The notes below the pieces were generated by a model. That model was not told the origin of the DNA. It searched no databases and saw only the letters and a program-made list of their open reading frames with translations. Of a stretch of DNA of 64,000 nucleotides, positions 49,189 through 60,425 are shown in pieces (positions within the stretch are counted from its first letter, which is position 1; every line of letters starts with the position of its first letter). The stretch is from Pagrus major (taxonomy: Eukaryota; Chordata; Actinopteri; Spariformes; Sparidae), in NCBI RefSeq assembly GCF_040436345.1, contig NC_133234.1, positions 12,089,446-12,153,445 of the forward strand. Direction: 5' to 3'. The position numbers and the translations under genes are program-made.

Positions 49189-52100
49189 GTAATTTTTTTT
49201 TTATTATTATGTGCCATCACAGTTAATAAGAAGTTGAATTGTAAGATCACATATTTTGATTTATTCCTCTCTCCAGTTCAGAGATTATTTATTTAGCCGT
49301 CCGTAGCACTACAGTAGAGTTCATAGATCCAACATGCTTGTGTGTTGTCAGTGTAATACGGGAGGACTGTATTGGAGTGATTATGTCGGGGGTGTGGCTC
49401 TCTTTTAGCAGTGGCTGGCTGAGCTGCCAGTCAGACTGTCCAAATGTGGAACAGCAAGAGATTAGCCCCGGAGGATTAGTGTTAGGGGAAACGTGGGCTT
49501 CTGCCTCTCCACCTCACTGCTGCTCATTGAGGGGGTACAAGACCCCGTTGTATCTCTTTTTATGTTACTACACTTATCTAGAATCACTTGATGTCTTGAG
49601 CCTGGAAGGTAAGGAGCTGTTGGTGGGAGAAATGTTCTGGTTTAATCTCGGTATATAGTGGTTTACTGTGTGGCCGATCGAGCAGATTTGAGTTGGGCTT
49701 TAGCCATTTCTACATGGCAGCCATGTCTTGGCGTCTGTGAGAGCGCTAATTACTGCTAGCTTGGAGAGCACTTATTGTGCATGAAAGAAATAGATGAATC
49801 ACCAAAGTTTTTACTTTTTTAGACTTTATGTATTTGCCGCTTGTGTTGCTTTGAATTTGAATAATTATGCACTCAAAATATTGTTCAGTATTCAAAAACA
49901 TAATATGAAATGCTTAATATTTTCCTGTGTTACTATTTAATACCACGTGACGCCTTATATCTCAAATTAAATGTGTAGAATTATTTTGTGTAGATGTCAG
50001 ATATTAAAATCTCAAATTAACTGGGTGCCGAAAGTCAAATAACGTGCAAACTGTATGGATGCAACTAACGATTATTTTCATTCATCGATTTATGAGACAA
50101 TTATTTTCTAACTTAATTATTTTGTCTATAAAACATTGAAAAAGTGTGAAAAAGTGACGTCTTCAAATTGTTTTTTTTTTGTCTGAAACCAAAACTCTTC
50201 ATTTACTGTCATAAATAATGACGAAAAGCAGCCAATCCTCACATTTAAGAAGCTGGAACCAGCAAATTTTTGATATTTTTAAAATAATTGAAACAGTTAA
50301 TCTATTATCAAAATAGTTGACAACTTATTTTCTCCCGATCGACCAACCAGTTCATCGACTAATCGTTGTAGCTCTAGCAAACTGTTGAACATGGTTGTAT
50401 ATTGATTTAAACAGGAACTCTGTTTGTTTTTGTAGGACCTTGACATCGGTGCACGCCATATAAAGCTGTACCTTAACAGCACATTGGTGTTTGAGGGTGA
50501 GCTGGCGAAGGGCTGTGGCAACCAGGTCTTTGACTACAGCACCACGATCGACCTCCAAGATTTCCAGGTGTCAGACTCTGTGTTCTCCAGTCCCGTGTCA
50601 TCAGGACACAATTTGCGGGGTGCCAGCCCCCAGCGCCATGAGGACAGGAAGAGTGTGGAGCGACACCACAGTTCGAATCAGCAGCCATTAGATGCAGCAG
50701 GCCAGGCCATGATGGAAATGCAGGAGAAATCCCATACACTGCTCCCACCCATCACTCCTTCATCCTCTGCTCGTCGCTCCTCCACACAAAGAAACTCTTT
50801 TGATCTGTCAGCCTCTGAAGAGCCTCTCTCTCTCAGACAGCAGGTGGAGCAGCCGGCGCCCATGGAACAGACAGTCACCACCCAGCCGTCCTCCTCACGG
50901 GTGGCCCCCCAGTGGCTGCAGCCCCTCAACAGAGGAGCTCCAGAGGGCTGCGAGGCCAGCAGAGAGAGGCCCCGCTGGCTGGTGCCTCAGCACTCCACAG
51001 AGCCCAAATCTCCGACAGCCTCCTCCTCCTCAATGCTCCCGGAGCTGCCGTGCAACCCGGGCCGAGTTTGTAGGGGGGTGGAGAGGACGGTGAATGGGAG
51101 TCAATGGAAAGCAAACTCTCTGGATATGAGCTGCGACCTGCTGGAGGAGCTTGGTGAGCCAAAGACAGACAGGCCCGTCAGCGGACGCAGGAGCTCGTTC
51201 AGAAACACTGCAGTCACCAGCAGGCAGACAGAGGAGCAGCACCTCAGAGCTGCTGTGCTGTCAAATACAGGTAGGAAAGATTACTACCTCCCATCTTTAA
51301 AGTTATGATACCACCATTCATTTATCCTTTATTTGTGCAGGAAGACCTTATAATTTATGATAACTTATTTGAGATTCTTTGATTTAAAAAAAGATGTGTG
51401 TCCTATCTGTGATGCCATTAAAATGTTTGTTTCCTAACAGAATGTAAGCTTAAATTGATTCCTGTATGTTTTCCTTTTGTTGCTGATTAAGTTTTGTCAT
51501 CATCAAAAGTATACCCTTTGATATTTGATGGGAATCGTCATTTCTACAGATGTTTTTGTGAACTTAAATACGATTGTGGAAAGGGGGAGATGTCACTGCA
51601 TAAAGCTGACCGCCTCTTCTATTATAATCCCTCAATCTCCCCGACTACAGATGAATAAACAACATGATTTAAGAGGCTGTACTTTGAAATGTAAATCCCA
51701 GGGATACTGTGGAAGGGAATTTTTTGTTGAAATGGGTCAATTGATGAAATGTATAACTAGACTAGTTTTTTTTCTTGTGTGATGCTAAATGTAAAGGCAG
51801 TTTACACTCATAAAAGTATTATCTTTTTTCCTGTGAATTGCTAGTATTAATAGATAATCTTTGTGTATTCTCCAGAGGAGCCATTGTCACTGGTGAGCAG
51901 CAGCAGGAGGCAGTGCACCTCTCTGTCCAAGCTGCACAGCCAACAGGACGACACCCTCATGGAGTCCTGGGACTCCCTCACAAAGTTCAACCAATGCCAA
52001 CGTGGACGAATCTCCAACATGGGCTTCGAAGGCGACATTTTTGATGAGTTCCTCCAGCGGCAGGGCCGCGGTCCACCCACAGTCCCAGTCAACTCCACCA

Positions 52101-55100
52101 CAGCACCCAGGAGCCCACTTTCTTCCTTGAGCACGCAGGGAGGGGCACTGTGTGAAGGCCCTGATGATGATCCATCCATGGAGCGGGAGGAGGAGTTTGA
52201 GATCCCGGTGCTGCCCCAGGGCCAAAGACTGGTCATCAACATCCTGTCCACCTGGGGAGACCGCCACTATGTGGGCCTCAACGGCCTGGAGGTGTTCAGC
52301 TCCAGCGGAGAGCCCCTACAACCTGCTCATATCCGTGCTGACCCCCCAGACATCAACATTCTCCCTGCATACGGCAAGGATCCACGCGTGGTCACCAACT
52401 TGATTGATGGCGCCAATCGTACCCAGGATGACATGCATCTTTGGTTAGCACCCTTTACCCCTGGTCGTAGCCACACCATCTTCCTGGAGTTCGGAGCCCC
52501 CTACCAGGTGGCCATGATCCGAGTGTGGAACTACAACAAGTCGCGCATTCACTCCTTCCGAGGGGTGAAGGAGGTGGAGATGCTGCTGGATGGGAGGTGC
52601 ATCTTCAGGGGCGAGATTGCCAAAGCCTCTGGGACCCTGTCTGGAGGTAGCTGAACAGAACAACCTCACAAATTTTGACTCCTTTGTGTGTTACCTTTGA
52701 TACATTTTATTCCTTTTTTCTCAATCTGCTGTCACTTCAGGGCTGGACCAATTTGGTGATACTATCCTGTTCACTACTGACGATGAGATCCTGGAGGCTA
52801 TGTCTCGTTACGATGAAACCTTCCTGGGTGAAGGTGAGGGTCCTGAGGGCCTGGTTCACGAGGAGGAGCTGCAGAGACCGCGCACCGCTGATGGAGAGGG
52901 AGAGGAAAGACCCTTCACCCAGGCCGGTTTCCGAGAGGAAGACCTCAAAGTAATTACATTCACTGGCTACCTTTATTTTTTAGAATTGATTTTAAAGTCC
53001 TTTTACTTACCTACAAAGCCTTACGCAATCTAGCACCTTCATATATCAGCAACTGTCTCTTATTTTATGTTCCATCAAGAACTCTCAGATCTTCCTCTGC
53101 CTTTCTGACTAAAGTTTATCCATTCATGTCTATAAAAAAACTTGTTCTTTAAATAGTTTTGTTATTCTGGGGATCAAAAATCTTCATCTGAAGTTTGAAT
53201 CTGAGGTTTTTCTGTAAATAGGTTTTTAATAAATAATGAATATAGCAACGCCTGATCAACCCAGATCATTTTCAGGCTTAAATTAAAACTACTTCAGCTT
53301 CAAAGTATGGATATGGACACGTATAATAGTGTCCTCGTTCATCCCTAGTTATTTGCACGTCATCAACAGGACAGGGTAAAGCAATTATAGTTTTAATGTG
53401 TTCATGTGTTGTTCTAGCTGAAACTCCATCTCAACCCCACTGTGAGCCAGTCTGAAGAGAACATGGAGCTCATTCCTGGGATGTACACTGGAAAGTGTGA
53501 GTAGACCATCAGCATCCTCTCCTCGCATGTTCAGTTCTATTTTTTGCTGTTTAGATACTTAAAATAAGTGACTCCTTCCACTCCGACAGGCCTTAGACTA
53601 GAGCTGGTGATGACGTGGGGGGACTCCCACTACATGGGCCTGACAGGAATGGAGGTGGTGGGGAAGGATGGAGAGAGTTTGCCTTTAGACCTCAGTATGA
53701 TGGCTGCCTCCCCCAGAGACCTCAACGACCTGCCTGAGTACGGACACGACCTGCGCACGCTCGATAAGTATGTCGGACAGCATATGTGACATTTGACAGT
53801 CTTTTTTTTCACCACACAACAGTTGATGTAAAATAACCTTACTTTTTGTGAATATTCCATCTCCTTTGTATGGGTTTCCTTACTGTGCTTGATTTCTTAC
53901 TTCCAGTACCCTGGTCACAAGAAAAATATCGAATATCACAATCCATACTTAGAACAGATCATTATTTCGTTTGGTGCAGTCATTGGGGTCTGTTGTCTTT
54001 ACCCAGACTTATAGATTGCAACAACATCACCACTGATGACCAGCACATGTGGCTGATCCCTTTCTCCTATGGAGAGCCGCACACCTTGAATGTGACGTTC
54101 AACAAGGCCCAGACCATCGCTGGACTCCGTATCTGGAATTACAACAAGTCCCCTGAGGACTCTTATAGAGGGGTGAGACACTTTTCTGTCACTTCAGTCC
54201 TGTGAAATAATCATTGTGAACCGTTTATATAAAGCAGTAAGCTTTGAAACAATTAGGTATGATACATTTTTACATTTAACAGTACAGGTCTATCAACAAA
54301 AACACACAAATCTCTACATCTTCGTTCCAGGTGAAGCTGATCCATGTGTTCGTGGACGATGTTGCCATCTCCCCATCGGAGGGATTTCTGATCAGGAAAG
54401 GACCAGGCAACTGTCACTTCGACTTTGCCCAGGAGCTCCTCTTCATAGACTTCCTCCAGACGCCCACTGAAAACAAGAGTGCAGAGGACTACCACAAGTA
54501 GGAGCCAGAAATTTAATTAGCACAAGCTGTTATCTCACGAGAAAGTTTGAAAACCGCATTTCCTCATTTTTGATGTTGTCTGTAATTCAGAGGAAGCTCG
54601 AAGAGACAAGAACAGGCCAGCATGGACTATGAAGCTCCCATCATGCCTTGTGGATGTATCCTTCTGACATGGACGTGTGGACAGTTGTGTTTACTACTGC
54701 TGTGTGTGTTGTCAGTTCAAACAGGCAATGTTAAGGCTGCAGCAATTCTTTAATGTTTTATCAATCTGCCAATTCCCGTTTTTAATGAAAAATGCACAAC
54801 ACAATTACACAGAGCCCAATTTTTACATCTTCATATTGTTTCTCTGACCAGGATAGATTTGATTTTTTAATATTTTAAATCATTTTTGATTTTATATTCT
54901 GCCAAATGTTGATTGGGACGGTCAGCATGAACACACATCCTGTGTGCCATCATGAATTCATGTCAAATTAAGGATCTGTTCTGGTGTTTTTAAAGATAAG
55001 GGCTGTTAGAAATCACTCCATCATTCCCTACTCCCTGTTTGATAATCACTACAATGAGCACAGTAAATTTAGATTTCTAAAGCAGAAGGTAGATGAAGTG

Positions 55101-57667
55101 TACTCTATTGTAAATAGGGAGTGACTTTAGCCACAGCCCAGGTCTGATGTGCGCCGTACATGTTGTTTATTCCTTGACCTTCATCCGTCAGTCATTTTTC
55201 AGCTGCAGCTGTTAACAACCTGGGGAGACCCGTACTACATCGGCCTCAACGGCCTCGAATTTTATGACCAGAACCACGAGAAGATCACTCTCAGCGACAA
55301 CAGTATCCTTCCTTCACTAACCTAAACTCAAGCTAGAATATATCCATATAATCTTATCACTCTTGTGCAGTTCATAATTTATGTATACATTCTGATTATT
55401 CCCCCTTTTGTCTCTTATCCTGGGATATGAATATTGAAACCTTCTCTAATACCATGAGGTATTTGTAGAAATAGGCTTAGTCATTGCCAACAAAAATGTT
55501 TAAAGAGGAGATGCATTAAAAGTCAAACAACCTTGAAAAGTCCTCACTGCTACACAATTGGTCCTATTTTTAGATCATATCCAGAGAGGATGCACATAGT
55601 AAATAATTGACCCAGGTGCTAAATTAGCAAAAGCTGTTGGAGGATTATTTGTAGGTGTCAATTAGCGTCTGTTCCTCAACATTATGTCCATCAGACATTG
55701 CTGCATTTCCAGACAGTGTTAATGTCCTGGACAGTGTGAGTGGTGATGTGAGGACTCCGGATAAATTAATAGATGGAGTCAGCAGCACCCATGATGGAAG
55801 GCATATGTGGTTAGCCCCGGTGCTCCCTGGACTGGTGAGGATGAGAGAGAGTGAAATTCAGTCAACACTCTGAAGAGAGTACATTTGTTTAAGTGTACTG
55901 ATTGTTTCCCCGTAGGTGAACCGCGTGTACGTCATCTTTGATCAGCCAGTGACTGTTTCCATGATCAAACTGTGGAACTACTCAAAGACACCACACAGAG
56001 GAGTGAAGGAGTTTGGGGTAAGCATCTCTATCTGCTGTGAGCTGTTGTAGTTTTGCACACTCAAACTCTAATGTATTTGTCTGTGTGTGTGTGTTCAGCT
56101 GCTGGTGGACGACCTCCTGGTGTATAACGGCATCTTGGACAGTGTAAGCCATGTGGCACGAGGCATTCTGCCCACCTGCGACCCAGTGGTGCCCTACCAC
56201 ACCATCTTGTTCACAGACAACGCCTACATCGCACACCGAGAGAGGAACACCGTCATCAGGTAACTGGATTTTTAGGATGTAGACTTTAGACAATTCAGAG
56301 TCTAAAACAGAGAAACTAATGGATTGAGAAGGTTAGATTCAACCGCAATGTCCCAAAATTGGTGAGTTGTTTTGAACAGAGATGTGCTCTTCTCCACTTC
56401 AGCCCCCGTGGCAGAAGACACCACCAACAGTGAGTAACAGAGCCCCTGAAAGCCTCGTGTCAGCACCCCCCTGTGGTCAATCCCTGTATTGAAGATTCCT
56501 CCAGTGACCTCAAATGTCCCCCAGCCATCCCACACCCTCCGTACCACATGCTTGACTTGTGATGCCTCCTCTCTCCCCCTTCTCTCTCCTTCGTTACCTC
56601 TCCAGACCCATCTTTGGTCTCAAGGCCTGGACCTGCTGGCTTCAAGCTTTGTTATCAGTCAGCCCTCCATTTTATGTCGTTCCTTGATCACAGTTTTCCC
56701 TCAAACGCAATGAATTCACTTGTTTTTGTTGTGTTTTCATTCATTTTTTTTGCAGTAATTACGTCGAGGATCAGGATGTGAAGATGACCAATGAGAATCA
56801 GATAGTGCATCACAACAAGAAGAAGCAGACAGCTGATCCAGGTGAGTCAGGGAAACAACCAGAGGGAATCAAACATGATCACAAATTTAAATCAGAAATG
56901 TATTTTCTTCACTGGGGGAGTCTGGAATCTCTTCAAGGTTCATCTTTATCTGTACCTACAGACACCCAGAGTCTACTAACATAGGTATGCCAAGTGTGAA
57001 GGACAGTGGGTAACCTCATCAATGCATAAGTAAAATGTTCTTATGAGAGGGAATCTAACATGATCACAGATTTCTTCCACACACCTGGACATTTGTGGCT
57101 TTTTTAACACACAACAGTTTGAAACTGTCATTCATCAGTCAGTTGGTGGGGTCTTTTCAGGGCAAAGACCCATTCTCCATCCAAGTTTTGTACAAATCCA
57201 TTCAGTAGTTTTTGTGTAATCCTGCGGACAAACCAACCAACAAACAAACATAACCTCTTTGGCGAAGGTGATGAAATATGGAGTATATGGGGTGCAAGGA
57301 ACAATTATTTTAATTTTAGATTAATTTGCAGTTTTTTGGTTTAAAAAAATGTCAGAAAAAGGTGAAAAACATTCATCAGTGTTTCCCAAAAGCCCAAGAT
57401 GGCGTCCTCAAATGTCAAAACATTCACATTTAAGAAGCTGGAATTACTTTTTTTTCTCTTTTAAAATGACTCAAAACCCTTTAATTGATTATTAGAATAT
57501 TTGGGGATTAATTTAATAGTTGATACCTAATCGATGATTCATTGCAGCTCAGATTAAGTCCAGTTTTAATGCACTAATTTTTACCTTAATTGTTCCGCCT
57601 AATTGCAGCTCTTCGGCCTAAAACCTGCATGACTGATGGAGGGAAGCACGGAAAGAGGAGGTACTGA
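42952..57667 (+). CDS. katnip: Katanin-interacting protein KATNIP (KIAA0556), 27 coding exons, 1615 aa
   Basis: Coding exons from ATG 42952 to TGA 57665-57667 join in a single frame (4848 nt, 1615 aa); mammalian KATNIP is about 1,618 aa. KATNIP binds microtubules and katanin and acts at the ciliary base. Human loss causes Joubert syndrome 26, and it partners the kinase CILK1. The N-terminal half is charged and low in complexity (Ser/Arg-rich exon 6, acidic exon 7). The C-terminal two thirds hold four related KATNIP/DUF4457 units with cores [15 protein letters not shown] (about residue 470), [15 protein letters not shown] (about 978), [15 protein letters not shown] (about 1212) and [15 protein letters not shown] (about 1405). 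Each is followed by an MW.xP segment and a WNYN/WNYS strand ([38 protein letters not shown]). The first coding exon is only four codons (MDNE). Two introns are U12-type. Downstream lies cox6b1 in convergent orientation. Confidence 0.96.
44293..44334. repeat. (GT)n microsatellite in katnip intron 1
   Basis: An interrupted GT run ending about 23 nt upstream of the exon 2 acceptor; length variation could influence that acceptor. Confidence 0.85.
50057..50378 (+). repeat. AACGATTA-type MITE, copy 3 (full length) in katnip intron 13
   Basis: It starts GCAACTAACGATTATTTTCA and ends ACTAATCGTTGTAGCTCTA, so the ends form imperfect terminal inverted repeats (AACGATTA). Internally it has GACGTCTTCAAATTG and CACATTTAAGAAGCTGGAA. 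It ends about 60 nt before the exon 14 acceptor and carries no coding capacity. Confidence 0.75.
52988..53130 (+). repeat. LINE (non-LTR) reverse transcriptase relic in katnip intron 16
   Basis: The plus-strand frame from 52988 reads [20 protein letters not shown], then [18 protein letters not shown]. This is the conserved segment near the C-terminus of fish LINE ORF2 proteins ([21 protein letters not shown] ... PSRxLRSS). It is a 5'-truncated fragment in sense with katnip, 39 nt after the exon 16 donor. Confidence 0.75.
54656..55191 (+). other. katnip: U12-type (minor spliceosome) intron 21 of katnip
   Basis: The donor reads GGAT|GTATCCTT, a perfect U12 GTATCCTT. The branch site TTCCTTGAC at 55170-55178 differs from the U12 consensus TTCCTTAAC by one base and lies about 14 nt before the acceptor CCGTCAG. 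There is no long pyrimidine tract. Splicing gives CCT TGT GGA T|TC ATT TTT (PCGFIFQ), the sequence conserved in KATNIP. Confidence 0.9.
55303..55694 (+). other. katnip: U12-type (minor spliceosome) intron 22 of katnip
   Basis: The donor AACA|GTATCCTTCC carries GTATCCTT. The branch site TTCCTCAAC at 55672-55680 is one step from consensus and about 15 nt before the acceptor TCCATCAG. The codon is split A|AC. Together with intron 21 it flanks the 111-nt exon 22, so both junctions of that exon depend on the minor spliceosome. Confidence 0.9.
57110..57280 (-). repeat. CAGGATTACACAAAAACT family, copy B in katnip intron 26
   Basis: On the minus strand: GTCCGCAGGATTACACAAAA, then ACTACTGAATGGATTTGTAC, AAAACTTGGATGGAGAATG. 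It matches copy A at 18.1 kb. The right side carries the CAAACAAACATAACCTC and TTGGCGAAGGT end typical of the family. Confidence 0.65.
57300..57552 (+). repeat. AACGATTA-type MITE, copy 4 in katnip intron 26
   Basis: The body GTCAGAAAAAGGTGAAAAAC, AAGATGGCGTCCTCAAATGT, CACATTTAAGAAGCTGGAA and TTGCAGCTC at the end match the family. It lies 55 nt before the last exon of katnip. Confidence 0.75.
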
Positions 57668-57856
57668 CAGACAGGTGATGACAGACGTGGATTCAGTGCT
57701 CATACAATGAGAGCACAACATAAAGGGAGGAACCGTGGCTGACTTTTTAATACCACTTTTTGGTGGGCGACTTTTGAAAAATCTCCCCAGAGCAGAGCCA
57801 CCCAGCCGCGGTCTAGACTGAAGAGGATGGAGCTTGCACAGAAAACAATGGCTTTG

Positions 57857-57893
57857 CACACACACACACACACACACGTACACACACAGGATT
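57857..57893. repeat. (CA)n microsatellite downstream of katnip
   Basis: A CA run interrupted by GTA, about 190 nt after the katnip stop codon, probably inside its 3' UTR. Confidence 0.85.
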
Positions 57894-58435
57894 CCACTTT
57901 ATGGTTGGATTACTCCCCTTCCCCTTGCTGTGAAAACGCGCCCACCCAGATCCATGTTATCCTGAACACGTACTGTAAGGTTGCCCCGGTTGTCCCCACA
58001 CACAGTGCCAGGATAAACCTGTGAGGCTGTATTTTTATCAGCCCTATTATTGTGCCTAGTACTAAACACTATATCTGTGGCTGCTATTGTGACTTCGTGC
58101 TGCATATTTAAATGCTGCTTGTGGCTTGTAAATACTAAAAAAAAGAAAGTTCCAAAGCCACATGAATACACTCTCACACCAGGATGTGGCCATTGCTACA
58201 TTTATTAACTACTTTTCTCTACTGATGAGCCGAGACAGTCAGCTCTCCGACTGACACTCCCACCAGTGCACCAACAAGTCGTAATGCTATGCAGACACTA
58301 ATTTATATCAAATAATAATTTATATCTGTTGGCTACTATATATTCAAAGCCTGATGGTTTTACATGGGAAGGTACTTCCAGAGAGGTTTTCACTTTTGGA
58401 AGATTTATATCGATGGCTCAAGTGGAACACTGATA

Positions 58436-59159
58436 TGGTGGACAGAAGCTGCCAAAATACATAAATAAATGACTCAATAAATACATTAATATGCAATTAA
58501 ATGCACAAAAATTAGTTAAAAAATAAATGTAGGCATTCATTTGTAAAATGTGCCATAAATTGGTATTTGTTTTTAATTTGCTTCTCTATTTGTTTACCTT
58601 TGTATTTATGTATGTATTTACTTACTTTCCTGTGTAATTGTCCATCTCATTTATTTATTCATTATTAAATGTATTTTTTAAATTCATATATTTGTTTATA
58701 TATTATTTCCCTTTGCATTTTTCGCCCTATTTCTTTCCGAAAATTATGTATTTCCTCATTTTCTTTTTACATTTCTTTGTGCATTTCTGCTTCTTTATGA
58801 AATTGAGGGGGCTGTCCTCCAGAGTACGTCATGGGGTTAACTTTTCACTTATTGATTTGTCAACATCGGAATGCATTGATCAACTATTGCTCCCACAGTA
58901 GACGGTCTCAAGCTCACCAGAAAATGAATTAATTGAAAAATAAAGTGGAAAATTAAATGGGGAAGTAATTATATTATTAATACAAAGGTAAATAAATACA
59001 GAAGCAAACTAAAACAAATATTTATTTATATCACATTTTTTGAAATTCATTGATGCCTGCATTTATTTTTTTAGATTTTTTGTGCATTTAATGGCGTGTT
59101 TATTTATTTATTGAGTCATTTCTTTATTTTTTATGTATTTTGGCAGTTTCAGTCCTCCA
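58436..59159. mobile_element. 724-bp MITE with TA target duplication (Tc1/mariner-like)
   Basis: The left end TGGTGGACAGAAGCTGCCAA and the right end (reverse complement TGGAGGACTGAAACTGCCAA) start inverted repeats running about 110 nt (AAAATACATAAATAAATGAC / AAAATACATAAAAAATAAAG; AATGACTCAATAAAT in both; ATTAAATGCACAAAAA in both; AAATGTAGGCATTCAT / AAATGCAGGCATCAAT). The element is flanked by TA at 58434-58435 and 59160-59161. Very AT-rich, no transposase. It lies between the convergent ends of katnip and cox6b1 and contains several AATAAA words on both strands. Confidence 0.8.
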
Positions 59160-60249
59160 TACACTAAGGAGTTAAAATAACAGCACAGTAGTCAGATTTT
59201 TGTACATTTCAACTTGGATAAAATGAAAACTGAAGCTTCACACTCCACACTTGAACCTTCATATATTTGGCTTCACAAAATTTGGTCTGTATATTTTTTC
59301 TGCATAGCACCAGGTAGAAAAAAAAACGTGTCCAATCCAAGTGACCTTTTATCGAAGTTGCTAAAGAAAGAAGACTGTTTCGGAGGCAAACATTTCTTGA
59401 GCCAGTTGAGCCGTTTTAGTAATTTGGTTGGAAATAGAAAAAAAACACAAAAAAAATACATTTGCCAGTTTAGATGTTGAGTAGATTCAGTAACAGGCAA
59501 CTTCTAAATATGCAAATACTATAACTTTACCTCAAATTGAGACGAATGATCTTTAAAAAGGGATTTATCTAATTCTACCTTCACTATAATACTTAGTAGT
59601 TGGTGTCGTTCTCTTCACTCATTCAATATTTACTGTACTAACTTGTTGCATGGGAAAGTCTCTCCAGCGCTAGCTGCTGTTATCATCCTTAAATGTTAGA
59701 TACTTTTGTTTGGAGGAGTTTTTACTGCTTCATCGAGCCCCAGTATATAAACTACTTCACACTCCTTACTCAGGAGTAAATGTATATGAAATGCAGTTTT
59801 ATGTATTTAATTTCAGTGCGTCCGACAGCAACAATAGTCATCACTCTGTATCTCAGTCCTGCTCTGTAGGGTGGTGGCTATTATTGTATGTGTGACATTT
59901 AGTGTTTTGAAATATTTAATTATTTTTCTAATCTTGATTAAATATGTATATTTGATGTAGGTTTATTTGAATGAATAAAAATGTTCAAAATCTGTTTGTT
60001 TACATTTGTAGTCCTTTTTTTTAAGACTGTCAGCGTGAAAGCATGTCAGGGCCACGAGGAGCTGCTCAACAGATCAACATGTGGGTGAATGACCTGATCT
60101 TAACTTTGTACTACTGGCCTGTATGTTTAGATTTTCATGGCCTCATTTGACACTGCTTATGAATTAACACAACACATCTATAAATACTGAGGGGATGAAC
60201 ATTGAAGAGAAAAAAAACAGGGACAACCAAGATACTTAAATACATCCTG

Positions 60250-60425
60250 AGACACTTTAATGCAGATTCTACATTTCATCACATTTATAAGGAATGACCA
60301 GTCATTTACAGAGTGCTCCTAGGACAGAGCATCAGCACTGGAAAAGGTGGCGATGGAGCCGTGTGGTCTTCCACCACTACAACACACATTCAGCTGAGAA
60401 GATTACACCTTTTGAGATGGCATCG
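60250..60425 (-). other. cox6b1: 3' UTR of cox6b1 with ATTAAA signal
   Basis: Downstream of the stop on the minus strand, an ATTAAA variant poly(A) signal lies at 60256-60261, about 165 nt from the stop, a normal distance for this small gene. Confidence 0.5.

Larger units (their letters stand above)
50436..57667 (+). other. katnip: katnip exon map, part 2 (coding exons 14-27)
   Basis: Exons: 50436-51270, 51876-52646, 52741-52949, 53418-53496, 53590-53767, 54007-54172, 54331-54497, 54591-54655, 55192-55302, 55695-55834, 55916-56017, 56099-56259, 56756-56841, 57609-57667. All phases match. Exons 14 (835 nt) and 15 (771 nt) are unusually long and encode the Ser/Pro-rich linker between DUF4457 units 1 and 2, then unit 2. 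Introns 21 (54656-55191) and 22 (55303-55694) are U12-type. Intron 16 carries a LINE relic. Intron 26 carries two repeats (57.1 and 57.3 kb). Confidence 0.9.

Noticed and set aside
50678-51242. Several minus-strand frames over katnip exon 14
   Set aside because: Shadows of the long Ser/Pro-rich exon; the plus frame is conserved and splices in phase.
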